A DNA stretch of 64,000 nt from the NCBI GenBank assembly GCA_965198915.1, contig CBDAQC010000002.1:744001-808000 (forward strand), in the 5' to 3' direction. Position numbers and translations under genes: made by a program. Below the pieces are notes generated by a model. The model made no database searches. It was not told the origin of the DNA and worked only from the letters and a program-made list of their open reading frames with translations. Position 1 is the stretch's first letter, and each line of letters starts with the position of its first letter. Shown piece by piece: positions 42,877 through 52,824 of the stretch. The DNA is from BOG-908 sp965198915. Its GTDB lineage: Bacteria > Pseudomonadota > Alphaproteobacteria > Acetobacterales > Acetobacteraceae.

Positions 42877-44124
42877 CTACTTGACGGTATCGGCTCGCTC
42901 GCGCCTTGCCTGGACGGGCAGGGCGCCCTCCACCCGGTTACGCCCCTGCCGCTTCGCCCGGTAGAGGAGCTGGTCGGCGGCTTCCACGAGCGATGAACAC
43001 GTCTGCACCGGCGCCAGGATGGTAGCGACCCCCAGGCTGATGGTCACCAGATGAGACGGGCCGCCCCCTGGATGCGGTAACGCGCGGTGCACCACGGCCA
43101 GGCGCACCTGTTCGGCCAGCCTGCAGCCTTCTTCCAGGGTCTTCTCCGGCAGAATGATCGCGAACTCCTCCCCGCCGTAGCGCACGAGTATGTCGCATTC
43201 GTCTGGGAGGCAGCGGCTGACGGCCCTGGCGACCGCAGCCAGGCATTCGTCCCCGGCCTGGTGGCCAAGCGCATCGTTGAACTGCTTGAAGCAGTCGATG
43301 TCGAAGAGGATCAGCGTGATTGCGGCGGGCTTGGCCGCCGCGGCGCTCCACAGCGCGGCCATCGTCTCGTCGAAACAGCGGCGGTTCCCCAGGCCGGTGA
43401 GCGCGTCCAACTGGGTCAGCCGGGCGAGTATGCGGTTCTGCGCGGCCAGCATGTCCCGGCCGATGGCCGCGTGGCGGGTGAGGAGGAACACCGTGCGGTC
43501 TCGCAGGTCGATACGCCAGGTGAAGACGAGGGTGCCTATGGCAATGCCCAGATCGGTGAGTATCAGCGATGCTTCGACGACCGGCGGGATGAAGTGCGAG
43601 GTGAGGGTGCTGCCTATGTAGAGCAGGCAGCAGACGGCGTTTATGATGGCGGCCTGGCCCAGGCTGATTCGGCAGGCGATGACCGACAGCAGCAGCAGGG
43701 GCACGGCCGAGTGATTCGACACCGCCGTGACGCTGACGACATTAGCGGTCTCCACTACGGCGATCAGCGTGGGCGCGATCAGCAGGCAGGTGACCGTGGC
43801 GGGCAGCCATTTCCCGATCAGGCCGCGCCAGTCCAGAAGCACGTAGGCCAGCACTGCCGGCGTGAAGACGGCGAAGCGCAGCACGGCTGACAGTCGCACT
43901 ACTTCCGGTATCGCGTAGATTTCTCCGATGATGAAGGCGTCGAAGATGGCTGCGGTGATACACACCACTATGCGGTTGTGCAGCCTGGCGGCGAGATGGT
44001 GTTCATGCAGGTAGGCCCGCTCCAGCGCAAGGTCGCGGAAGCGCGCGGCGAGACGCGGCCCCGCCAGCTCCCTTTCTATCTCCGCCAGGCTTGCCGCCGG
44101 GGTGCTGCTTGACTGCTTGGCCAC
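42877..44124 (-). CDS. Membrane-bound diguanylate cyclase (GGDEF)
   Basis: 415 residues. About six membrane helices (about 50-210) form the sensor part. A GGDEF domain follows: RLTQLDALTGLGNRRCFDE, FDIDCFKQFNDALGH and the active site RYGGEEF. The allosteric I-site RxxD, normally just upstream, is replaced by DECD, so product inhibition through that site is probably lost. It makes cyclic di-GMP, likely in response to a membrane signal. Monocistronic: 126 bases without a gene lie downstream before the acyltransferase, and 170 lie upstream. Confidence 0.94.
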   Translation of the reverse strand: MAKQSSSTPAASLAEIERELAGPRLAARFRDLALERAYLHEHHLAARLHNRIVVCITAAIFDAFIIGEIYAIPEVVRLSAVLRFAVFTPAVLAYVLLDWRGLIGKWLPATVTCLLIAPTLIAVVETANVVSVTAVSNHSAVPLLLLSVIACRISLGQAAIINAVCCLLYIGSTLTSHFIPPVVEASLILTDLGIAIGTLVFTWRIDLRDRTVFLLTRHAAIGRDMLAAQNRILARLTQLDALTGLGNRRCFDETMAALWSAAAAKPAAITLILFDIDCFKQFNDALGHQAGDECLAAVARAVSRCLPDECDILVRYGGEEFAIILPEKTLEEGCRLAEQVRLAVVHRALPHPGGGPSHLVTISLGVATILAPVQTCSSLVEAADQLLYRAKRQGRNRVEGALPVQARRERADTVK

Positions 44125-44294
44125 GCCCTCGCCCTGTTCGCAGCGCCAACAGGCTGCCGCGTTGTTCTAGGTTCGATACCCTAACAAACTGATAACGAAA
44201 TGCTAGTGCAAAGCATCGCTGCCCGCCGCCCGGGCCAAGGGTGTTGCGGTGTTTGGGTGAACACAAGCGCGCGCACAGCCGGCCTGCAGGCCCG

Positions 44295-47153
<2,859 letters not shown>

Positions 47154-47175
47154 GGGGCGTGAGGTCCTGCAGGGG

Positions 47176-47315
47176 AGGAAGGCAAGCAAGGCCTTCTTTT
47201 TTGAAAAAAGAAGCAAAAAACTTTTGACTCCGCTGTCGCGGACCTTGCCGGAGAGGCGCCGACAGGGACCAAAAGTCTTTTGCTTCTTTTCTTCAGAAAA
47301 GAAGGCCTTCCTTCC
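47176..47315. repeat. Palindromic element E14 (paired arms, short core)
   Basis: Left arm 47176-47226, right arm 47270-47315, core of 43 bases with CGCTGTCGCGGACC and GCGCCGACAGGGACC. Both hairpins keep the CTTC/GAAG stem. It lies between uvrA and the SDR gene. The SDR stop TAG (47317-47315) is its right end. Confidence 0.93.
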
Positions 47316-48088
47316 TAGAAGATAGTGTAGCCCCCATCGATCAGTAAGTCGCCGCCAGTGTGCCAGGACGACGCGTCGCTGAGCAGGTATACCGCGATGC
47401 CGCCGAAATCCGCGGGCTTGCCCCAGCGCCGCATCGGTATGCGCGGCTTCACGTTGCCGGCGAAACGCTCGCTGGCGAACGCGTCGGCGGTCATCTCCGT
47501 CTCCACCCAGCCTGGCAGTATGGAGTGGGCGCGTATGCCGTGGCGCGCGTATTCCACGGCTAGGGCGCGTATCATGGACAGGACGGCGCCTTTCGACGCG
47601 CCGTAATGCTCGTTGCGGGCGGCACCCATGATTGCGGCCGTGGAGGATGTGGCGACCAGCGCGCCGCCGCCGCCGCGGGCGACCATGTGGCGGGCGGCTT
47701 CACGCAGCGTCAGGAACACGGCGTCCAGGTTGATTCGCAGGACGCGGTGCCACTCTTCCAGCGACATTTCACCGAAGCTGGGTGTGCCGCGGCCACCCAC
47801 CCCGGCATTAGCGAAGCAGCCGTCCACGCGGCCGAACTGCTCGACGGTGCGGGCGAAGGTGGCGATGACGGCTTCCTCGTCGCCTACGTCACAGAGGAAG
47901 GCCGCGGTCCTGGTGCCGTGCTGGGCCAGCCGGGCGAGGGCGGCCTGGTTCTTGGCCTCGCTGGTGCCCCAGATGGCAATGTTGGCCCCGGCCATGGCCA
48001 GTCCTTCCGCCATGCCCAAACCGATGCCGCCGTTGCCGCCGGTGATGAGCGCGGTCTTGCCGGTCAGGTCGAAGGCGGGATGCGGCAT
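47315..48088 (-). CDS. SDR-family oxidoreductase
   Basis: 257 residues, a classical SDR: LTGKTALITGGNGGIGLGMA (TGxxxGIG), FANAGVGG (NAG), a catalytic Ser in VATSSTAAIMGAA, YGASKGAVLSMIRALAVEYA (YxxxK) and ILPGWVETEM, ending VYLLSDASSWHTGGDLLIDGGYTIF with the family C-terminus. It probably acts on a small alcohol or ketone with NAD(P)H. It separates uvrA from ssb, which are often directly divergent. Confidence 0.92.
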   Translation of the reverse strand: MPHPAFDLTGKTALITGGNGGIGLGMAEGLAMAGANIAIWGTSEAKNQAALARLAQHGTRTAAFLCDVGDEEAVIATFARTVEQFGRVDGCFANAGVGGRGTPSFGEMSLEEWHRVLRINLDAVFLTLREAARHMVARGGGGALVATSSTAAIMGAARNEHYGASKGAVLSMIRALAVEYARHGIRAHSILPGWVETEMTADAFASERFAGNVKPRIPMRRWGKPADFGGIAVYLLSDASSWHTGGDLLIDGGYTIF

Positions 48089-48110
48089 GCGGGACTCCGG
48101 AAAGGGACGG

Positions 48111-48220
48111 TAGGAAGGCCGTCTTTTTTGGAAAAAAGAAGCAGAAAACTTTTGACTCCGCTATCGCGGACCTGCCCGGTAGCCGCTGCGGGGCCTTTGG
48201 TTTCCGCCTGTTTTGTAGGG
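48111..48220. repeat. Palindromic element E15 (left arm, degenerate right arm)
   Basis: Left arm 48111-48154 (AGGAAGGCCGTC, TTTTTTGGAAAAAA, GAAGCAGAAAACTTTTGAC), core CGCTATCGCGGACC, and a poor right-arm remnant with GGCCTTTGGTTTCC near 48192-48205. It fills the divergent gap between the SDR and ssb, upstream of the ssb start. Confidence 0.82.
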
Positions 48221-48266
48221 CGCCTCTGACTGCGCTAACACTGGAGGATCATCACGAGAGGCGGAC

Positions 48267-48782
48267 ATGGCAGGCAGCGTGAACAAGGTGATCCTGATCG
48301 GCAATCTGGGCCGGGATCCGGAGGCGCGCACCATGCAGAACGGCGGCAAGGTGGTCAGCTTCTCGATCGCTACCAGCGAGTCGTGGAACGACAAGGCCAG
48401 CGGCGAGCGGAAGGACAAGACGCAGTGGCACCGCATCGCGATCTTCAATGAGAAGTTGGGCGAGATCGCCGAGAAATACCTGAAGAAGGGCTCCAACGTG
48501 TACGTGGAAGGCACGCTGGAGAGCCGGAAATACACAGACAAGGACGGCCAGGAGCGCGAAATCACCGAGGTGGTGCTGGGCCGCTTCAGGGGCGAGCTGA
48601 CCTTGCTTGGCGGCCGTAGCAGCGAGGGTGGCAGCGCCTTTTCCGGCGAGGGCGGCGGCGGCTACACGCCGCGAGCGCCCGCGGCCCGGCCGTCTGCAGG
48701 GGGGGCACGGGCCGGCGGCGGTGGCGCGCCGAGCTGGGAGCCGCCCGGCGGCAGCGACCTGGACGACGAAATACCGTTCTGA
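48267..48782 (+). CDS. ssb: Single-stranded DNA-binding protein
   Basis: 171 residues. An OB-fold domain covers about 1-110: MAGSVNKVILIGNLGRDPEA, KTQWHRIAIFNEKLGEIAEK and KKGSNVYVEGTLESRKY. A Gly/Ala/Pro-rich linker ends in the acidic tip SDLDDEIPF, used to recruit replication and repair proteins. GGAGG lies about 20 bases before ATG, and GAGAGG about 8 bases before. A GC-rich hairpin follows. Confidence 0.98.
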   Translation: MAGSVNKVILIGNLGRDPEARTMQNGGKVVSFSIATSESWNDKASGERKDKTQWHRIAIFNEKLGEIAEKYLKKGSNVYVEGTLESRKYTDKDGQEREITEVVLGRFRGELTLLGGRSSEGGSAFSGEGGGGYTPRAPAARPSAGGARAGGGGAPSWEPPGGSDLDDEIPF

Positions 48783-48817
48783 ACGGTAACGGGTGATTTG
48801 TTGAGCCCGTAGAAACG

Positions 48818-48836
48818 CCAGGGGCTATGCCCCTGG
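48818..48836. terminator. CCAGGGGC-TAT-GCCCCTGG hairpin after ssb (family 2)
   Basis: A perfect 8-bp stem with a 3-base loop, 36 bases after the ssb stop. The arms are identical to those at 264-282 and 368-386. No clear T run follows, so it may be an intrinsic terminator of weak form or a repeat that happens to sit at the gene end. It also faces the minus-strand tRNA genes. Confidence 0.6.
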
Positions 48837-49054
48837 GACCTGGCCAGAATTAAGGCTCGTCAGGGCCGCGCCTGACGCCTGCCCAGGGTTGGCAGGTGCT
48901 TCCATACGCCACAATCAGTTCGGCCTAACTGGACCCGGCGGAGCTTGGCTACGGGCCGGCGAGGCGTCCGACAGCGGTCATGCAGGCTCGCCCATGCCGG
49001 GCTCCTACACTCAGCCCGTCAGCGTAGCGCAGCTTGAGCAACCTGGTGAAGCGC

Positions 49055-49130
49055 TGGCTCCCGAAGTAGGACTCGAACCTACGACAAAGCGATTAACAGT
49101 CGCTTGCTCTACCAACTGAGCTATTCGGGA
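49055..49130 (-). tRNA. tRNA-Asn (anticodon GTT)
   Basis: The reverse strand reads TCCCGAATAGCTCAGTTGG at the 5' end and ends in TTCGAGTCCTACTTCGGGA-GCCA, with the CCA encoded. The anticodon loop is CTGTTAA with GTT in the middle. D-loop and T-loop sequences are canonical. 76 bases including CCA. Confidence 0.97.
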
Positions 49131-49190
49131 TCAGCGGAGCAGCCGTATAGCCGTGGCTGCCGCTGCGGTAAAGTCCCTGGCGCAAGCCTC

Positions 49191-49276
49191 TGGTGCGGGT
49201 GGTCGGACTCGAACCGACAAGGGATCACTCCCGGCAAATTTTGAGTCTGCTGTGGTTACCATTTCACCACACCCGC
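49191..49276 (-). tRNA. tRNA-Leu (anticodon CAA)
   Basis: The reverse strand starts GCGGGTGTGGTGAAATGG and ends GGTTCGAGTCCGACCACCC-GCACCA. The anticodon loop is CTCAAAA, giving CAA. The long variable arm (CGGGAGTGATCCCTTG) is class II, as for tRNA-Leu. 86 bases including CCA. It lies 60 bases upstream of tRNA-Asn on the same strand, so they are probably cotranscribed. Confidence 0.96.
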
Positions 49277-49577
49277 GGGCGGCCGGGATATACCCGCAAA
49301 GCGGACAGGAGGGAAAGCGGTTGTTGCGGGCAGGTCCCCGAGCCCGTCTTGCGGACGACCGCAGCGCAGGAAGCGGCGTACTCGTCGCGTAGAATTGGCG
49401 ACAAACTACAAGATGCGTGCTCTCGCGCACTGCCCGGAGAGGCGCCTTTCCGACGCGCATCACGCCCGCGTGATCGCTTCAATTGTCATCGAACGGTGAT
49501 GGTTCAGGGTTGGCCAACGCGCCACACGTCCTGCCGCCCGCCTCCGGGCCAACCGCTTCCGCAGGGATCAATCAGCC
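49277..49577. other. 301-base region without a convincing gene
   Basis: Between tRNA-Leu and the phosphoesterase gene. It must hold the minus-strand tRNA promoter and the plus-strand phosphoesterase promoter, but I see no clear -35/-10 pair. A short inverted pair GCGCATCACGCCCGCGTGAT around 49457-49476 could be an operator. Open frames here overlap the tRNAs and are not supported. Confidence 0.5.
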
Positions 49578-51611
49578 ATGACACGGAACCAGTGGTGGAA
49601 AACCACGTGTGCGTTCGCCGCCGCTACCGGACTTCTGCAGCCGACGGCGCTGCTTGCCGCCGGCCCGGCCGTCACCTTCGGACCACCCTCCAGCGCCCTC
49701 GTCGCCTCCCAGATGGTAAGCCCCGCCAGCGAGCCCGTACTGACGACGGCGCAGAAGATTGCCTTGCTGCAGAAGAACATCAAATACGTGTTCGTGCTGT
49801 TCCAGGAGAACCGCTCCTTCGACCAGCATTTCGGCACCTTCCCCGGCGCCAACGGGCTTTTCCCGCATGCGAACAAGGCAGGCTACAGCCAGCCCATCGT
49901 CAACACGGACGGCAGCACCGGCACGATCTCGCCGTTCAAGATACCCAACACGGTGGTCAACACCGCGGGCAACACTGTGCAGATCTATCCCGCTGACACG
50001 GACAGCGTGGACCACTCGCACACCGGCATCGTCAACAGCATCGACTATAGCGGCGGCACCACGCTGAACGACCGTTACGCGCTGAACGAGGAAGGCCTGA
50101 CCACCAACAGCAGCGGCGCCATCGTCTCGCGTTCCACCGGCGCGCCGGTCTCCTCGCTGACGATCAGCCTGGCGGCCAAGCAGAAGGCCGAGCTGGTGAT
50201 GAGCCACCTCGACTGCGATACTATCCCGTTCCTGTGGCAATATGCCGACCGGTTTGCGATGTTCGACAATTTCCACATGACGGTGACCGGCCCGTCCACG
50301 CCGAACGCCATCGCCATGATCGCCGGCCAGTCGGGCCTCACGCAATGGGCGCTGCACCCGAGCGAAGCCACGATCAACACCAACGGCACGTCGCTGGCCA
50401 GCAGCGGTGGCGAGCCCGTGGTGGGCGACCCCGGCCCGTTCGCCGGCTCCAACCTGGACCAGTCCGCGGTAAAGCCGCCTTACGGCCCGAATGACGAGTC
50501 GCCGGCCACGCCCGCGCTGAACCAGACCTACGCGTCGCTGCCGCTGTCTTTCATGGGTAGCGACATCAACAAGGTGATCCAGTCCGACGAGAACCCGGCA
50601 CTCGACCTGACCGACGTGCAGAGTGACATCGCGACCATCTCGTCGAAGAACATGCCGGTGAACTGGGGCTGGTACCAGGAAGGCTACGACCACGAGCCGA
50701 CCGACGGCAGCGGGCCCACCACCAACGCCACCTACATCACCCATCATGAGGCGCCGCAGTATTTCGGCTACCTGGGCGACAACACGCACGTGCTGAACAC
50801 CAACCTGCACGGGTTGGGCGACTTCTACACCGCGGTCAGCGCCGGCAAGCTGCCCGGCCACGGTGTGTATTACGTGCGCGGCGGCTACGGCAACAACGAC
50901 AACCTGGTGCCCCTCGACCCCACTGCCAGCATACAGGCGGCCTTTGCCGGCAGCGACGACCACCCCGGCTATTCCGACGCGCAGATCGCCGAAGCCCTTG
51001 TGGCAGACAGCGTGAACGCAATCGCCAACAGCCCCTACTGGGCCCATAGCGCGATCATCATCAGCTATGACGAGACGGACGGGCTGTATGACCACGTGCC
51101 GTCGGCCATACGCGTGAACGACAGCTTCGGCGAACCACTGTCCGGCGGTCCGCGCATACCCACGATCGTGATTTCGCCGTTTGCCTCCGTGCACGCGATC
51201 TCCGGGAAATACGCGGAGCACAGCTCGATCATCAAGTTCATCGACGAGCTGTTCAACCTGGTGCCGTTGCAGAAGCTGCCGAACGAGATGAAAGCCCGCG
51301 CGATCGGCGACAAGTCGATCGAACGGAACATGGGTCCGATCGACGCCGATCCGAGCATCAGCGACCTGTCGGAGGCGTTCGACAATGCTCGCCTGTCTGG
51401 CACGGCGGCGCCGCTGCCGGCCTCCTACGCCGCCATCTCCGATACCATCGTGCACACCCTGCCGCATTATAACGGCCAGGGCTGCTACACGCTGAACATC
51501 GTGCCGACCGACTACCAGAACGGAAAGCTGCTGGATCCGGCGCCTGCCGACTTCAACCCGCGCCCGAGTTCCTCGCCGGGCACGCCTACGGCGCCTGGCT
51601 GGACTCCGTAG
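49578..51611 (+). CDS. Secreted phosphoesterase (phospholipase C/AcpA family)
   Basis: 677 residues. A signal peptide (about 1-27, ending in LLAAGP) precedes the phosphoesterase domain: VFVLFQENRSFDQHFGTF holds the ENRSFD metal/nucleophile region near 77-82, NFHMTVTGPSTPNAIAMIAG the mid-domain block, and IIISYDETDGLYDHVPSA the second metal-binding block. ISPFASVHAISGKYAEHSSI with the conserved H-x-S follows. The family includes non-haemolytic phospholipase C and acid phosphatase AcpA. The substrate is not predictable. It lies alone with hairpins on the downstream side. Confidence 0.9.
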   Translation: MTRNQWWKTTCAFAAATGLLQPTALLAAGPAVTFGPPSSALVASQMVSPASEPVLTTAQKIALLQKNIKYVFVLFQENRSFDQHFGTFPGANGLFPHANKAGYSQPIVNTDGSTGTISPFKIPNTVVNTAGNTVQIYPADTDSVDHSHTGIVNSIDYSGGTTLNDRYALNEEGLTTNSSGAIVSRSTGAPVSSLTISLAAKQKAELVMSHLDCDTIPFLWQYADRFAMFDNFHMTVTGPSTPNAIAMIAGQSGLTQWALHPSEATINTNGTSLASSGGEPVVGDPGPFAGSNLDQSAVKPPYGPNDESPATPALNQTYASLPLSFMGSDINKVIQSDENPALDLTDVQSDIATISSKNMPVNWGWYQEGYDHEPTDGSGPTTNATYITHHEAPQYFGYLGDNTHVLNTNLHGLGDFYTAVSAGKLPGHGVYYVRGGYGNNDNLVPLDPTASIQAAFAGSDDHPGYSDAQIAEALVADSVNAIANSPYWAHSAIIISYDETDGLYDHVPSAIRVNDSFGEPLSGGPRIPTIVISPFASVHAISGKYAEHSSIIKFIDELFNLVPLQKLPNEMKARAIGDKSIERNMGPIDADPSISDLSEAFDNARLSGTAAPLPASYAAISDTIVHTLPHYNGQGCYTLNIVPTDYQNGKLLDPAPADFNPRPSSSPGTPTAPGWTP

Positions 51612-51644
51612 TAACGAGCAATCCCGGACGTTCGTCGGGGCGAG

Positions 51645-51675
51645 ACGCCGGTGTCTGGTCAACAGACACCGGCGT
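51645..51675. terminator. 13-bp hairpin after the phosphoesterase gene
   Basis: ACGCCGGTGTCTG (51645-51657) and CAGACACCGGCGT (51663-51675) are exact inverted repeats with a GTCAA loop, 33 bases after the stop. Only a weak T tract follows (TAGCG), so it might be a terminator needing other factors or an mRNA 3' protector. Confidence 0.7.
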
Positions 51676-51744
51676 TAGCGCGTCCGGCGCTACGCTCCGG
51701 GTTCGCGCCGCTTTTCACCGCTGCCCAAGCTTCTGAAAGCCGAC

Positions 51745-52734
51745 ATGCGCAAGTTACTGTTCCTATTCCTCCTGCTGTCCACAACGGCCCGGGCGGGCAC
51801 CACGCTCGACGCCGTACGCAACACGCATGCGCTGAGTTGCGGGGCGGTGACGGCGGTGAACGACGAGACGAAAGACGACACCCATGGCGACACCTCGGCG
51901 TTCGGCGCCGATATCTGCCGTGCAGTGGCCGCGGCCGCACATGCGACGGTGATCGTACACGCGTTCCCGTCCGAAGAGCTGGCCTACAAGGCGTTGGATG
52001 CGGGAAGCATCGCGTTCTTCGTAGGCGGCACGCCCAACTCCGGCTTGGCGCGCAGATACGGCGTGGCCTACCTGCATCCGGTGTTCTTCGACTCACAGGG
52101 TTTGCTGGTGCACAAGGATCGCGGCATCCACGCTCTGCGCGACCTGGCAGGCAAGCACGTGTGTTTCATCGGCACCACGGAGGCGGAGCGCCACCTGAAC
52201 GATGCGGCGCGGTCCGAAGGCATCAGCGTGGCGCCGTTCCCGTTCGAGGAAATAGGCGAGATGGAAGCAGCCCTCGTGGGCGGAAGCTGCGATGCGGAGA
52301 CGCATGACGTCTCCAAGCTCGCATCCGGCCGTGCCGCGTTCCACGGCCGGGTGCATGATTTCGAGATCCTGCCGGACATGCTGAGCCTCGATCCGCTCTC
52401 ACCGGTCGTCCGGACAGACGATGCCGATTGGGCGCGTGTGGTGGATTGGGTAACAGCCGCGCTGGTTGAGGCAGAGATCAAGGGAGTGACGCAGGCCAAC
52501 GCCGCGCAGATGCGCACGAGTGCGGACACTGTCGTGCAGGCGCTGACAGGTGTCCGCCGTGGTTCGCAATGGGGGTTGTATCTGGAAGACGATTGGAGCC
52601 TGCGGGCGATACAGGCAGTCGGCAATTACGGGGAGATGTTCACCCGCGACCTGGGCGAGCGCTCCGTGCTACGCCTGGAGCGAGGCGTGAACCGGCCCTG
52701 GACCGAAGGCGGCATGCTCTGGGGCCTGGAGTAG
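51745..52734 (+). CDS. Orphan amino-acid-type periplasmic binding protein (AapJ-like)
   Basis: 329 residues. A signal peptide (MRKLLFLFLLLSTTARA) is followed by an SBP_bac_3 domain: TLDAVRNTHALSCGAVTAVN, FGADICRAVAAAAHATVIVH, then YKALDAGSIAFFVGGTPN. The C-terminus QAVGNYGEMFTRDLGERSVL and RLERGVNRPWTEGGMLW is that of the AapJ/BztA general amino-acid binders. The middle is shorter than AapJ and ligand-binding Arg positions are not clear. No permease or ATPase gene is nearby, so it may work with a distant transporter or as a sensor. PaoC is convergent. Confidence 0.82.
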   Translation: MRKLLFLFLLLSTTARAGTTLDAVRNTHALSCGAVTAVNDETKDDTHGDTSAFGADICRAVAAAAHATVIVHAFPSEELAYKALDAGSIAFFVGGTPNSGLARRYGVAYLHPVFFDSQGLLVHKDRGIHALRDLAGKHVCFIGTTEAERHLNDAARSEGISVAPFPFEEIGEMEAALVGGSCDAETHDVSKLASGRAAFHGRVHDFEILPDMLSLDPLSPVVRTDDADWARVVDWVTAALVEAEIKGVTQANAAQMRTSADTVVQALTGVRRGSQWGLYLEDDWSLRAIQAVGNYGEMFTRDLGERSVLRLERGVNRPWTEGGMLWGLE

Positions 52735-52777
52735 CATCCCAACACACGCGATGATCCAGGTTCTCGCTGACAGGGCC

Positions 52778-52821
52778 ACAAATGTTTTGCTCCTTTCTTC
52801 AAAGAAGAAAGGCTTTCCTGT
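52778..52821. repeat. Palindromic element E16 (right arm only)
   Basis: CACAAATGTTTTGC, then CCTTTCTTC-AAA-GAAGAAAGG, then CTTTCCTG. The 9-bp stem is perfect, although its bases differ from the consensus. It lies in the convergent gap between the binding-protein gene and paoC, whose TAG stop is 4 bases beyond. Confidence 0.8.
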
Positions 52822-52824
52822 TAG

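Noticed and set aside
47154..47216. Upstream in-frame extension of UvrA into E14
   Set aside because: UvrA proteins begin near the conserved VRGAREHN, so the extension is repeat read-through.
48221..48266. LexA (SOS) box for ssb or uvrA
   Set aside because: I looked for GTTC-N7-GTTC and found only a poor match (GTTTCCGCCTGTTTTG near 48200), which lies in the degenerate E15 arm.
49055..49276. tRNA pair as an integration site of a genomic island
   Set aside because: No integrase, no tRNA-end direct repeat and no shift in gene type was seen on either side.
49572..51662. A 696-codon open frame antisense to the phosphoesterase gene
   Set aside because: It is the mirror of a well-supported secreted phosphoesterase and has no recognisable motif; long antisense frames are expected at this GC content.
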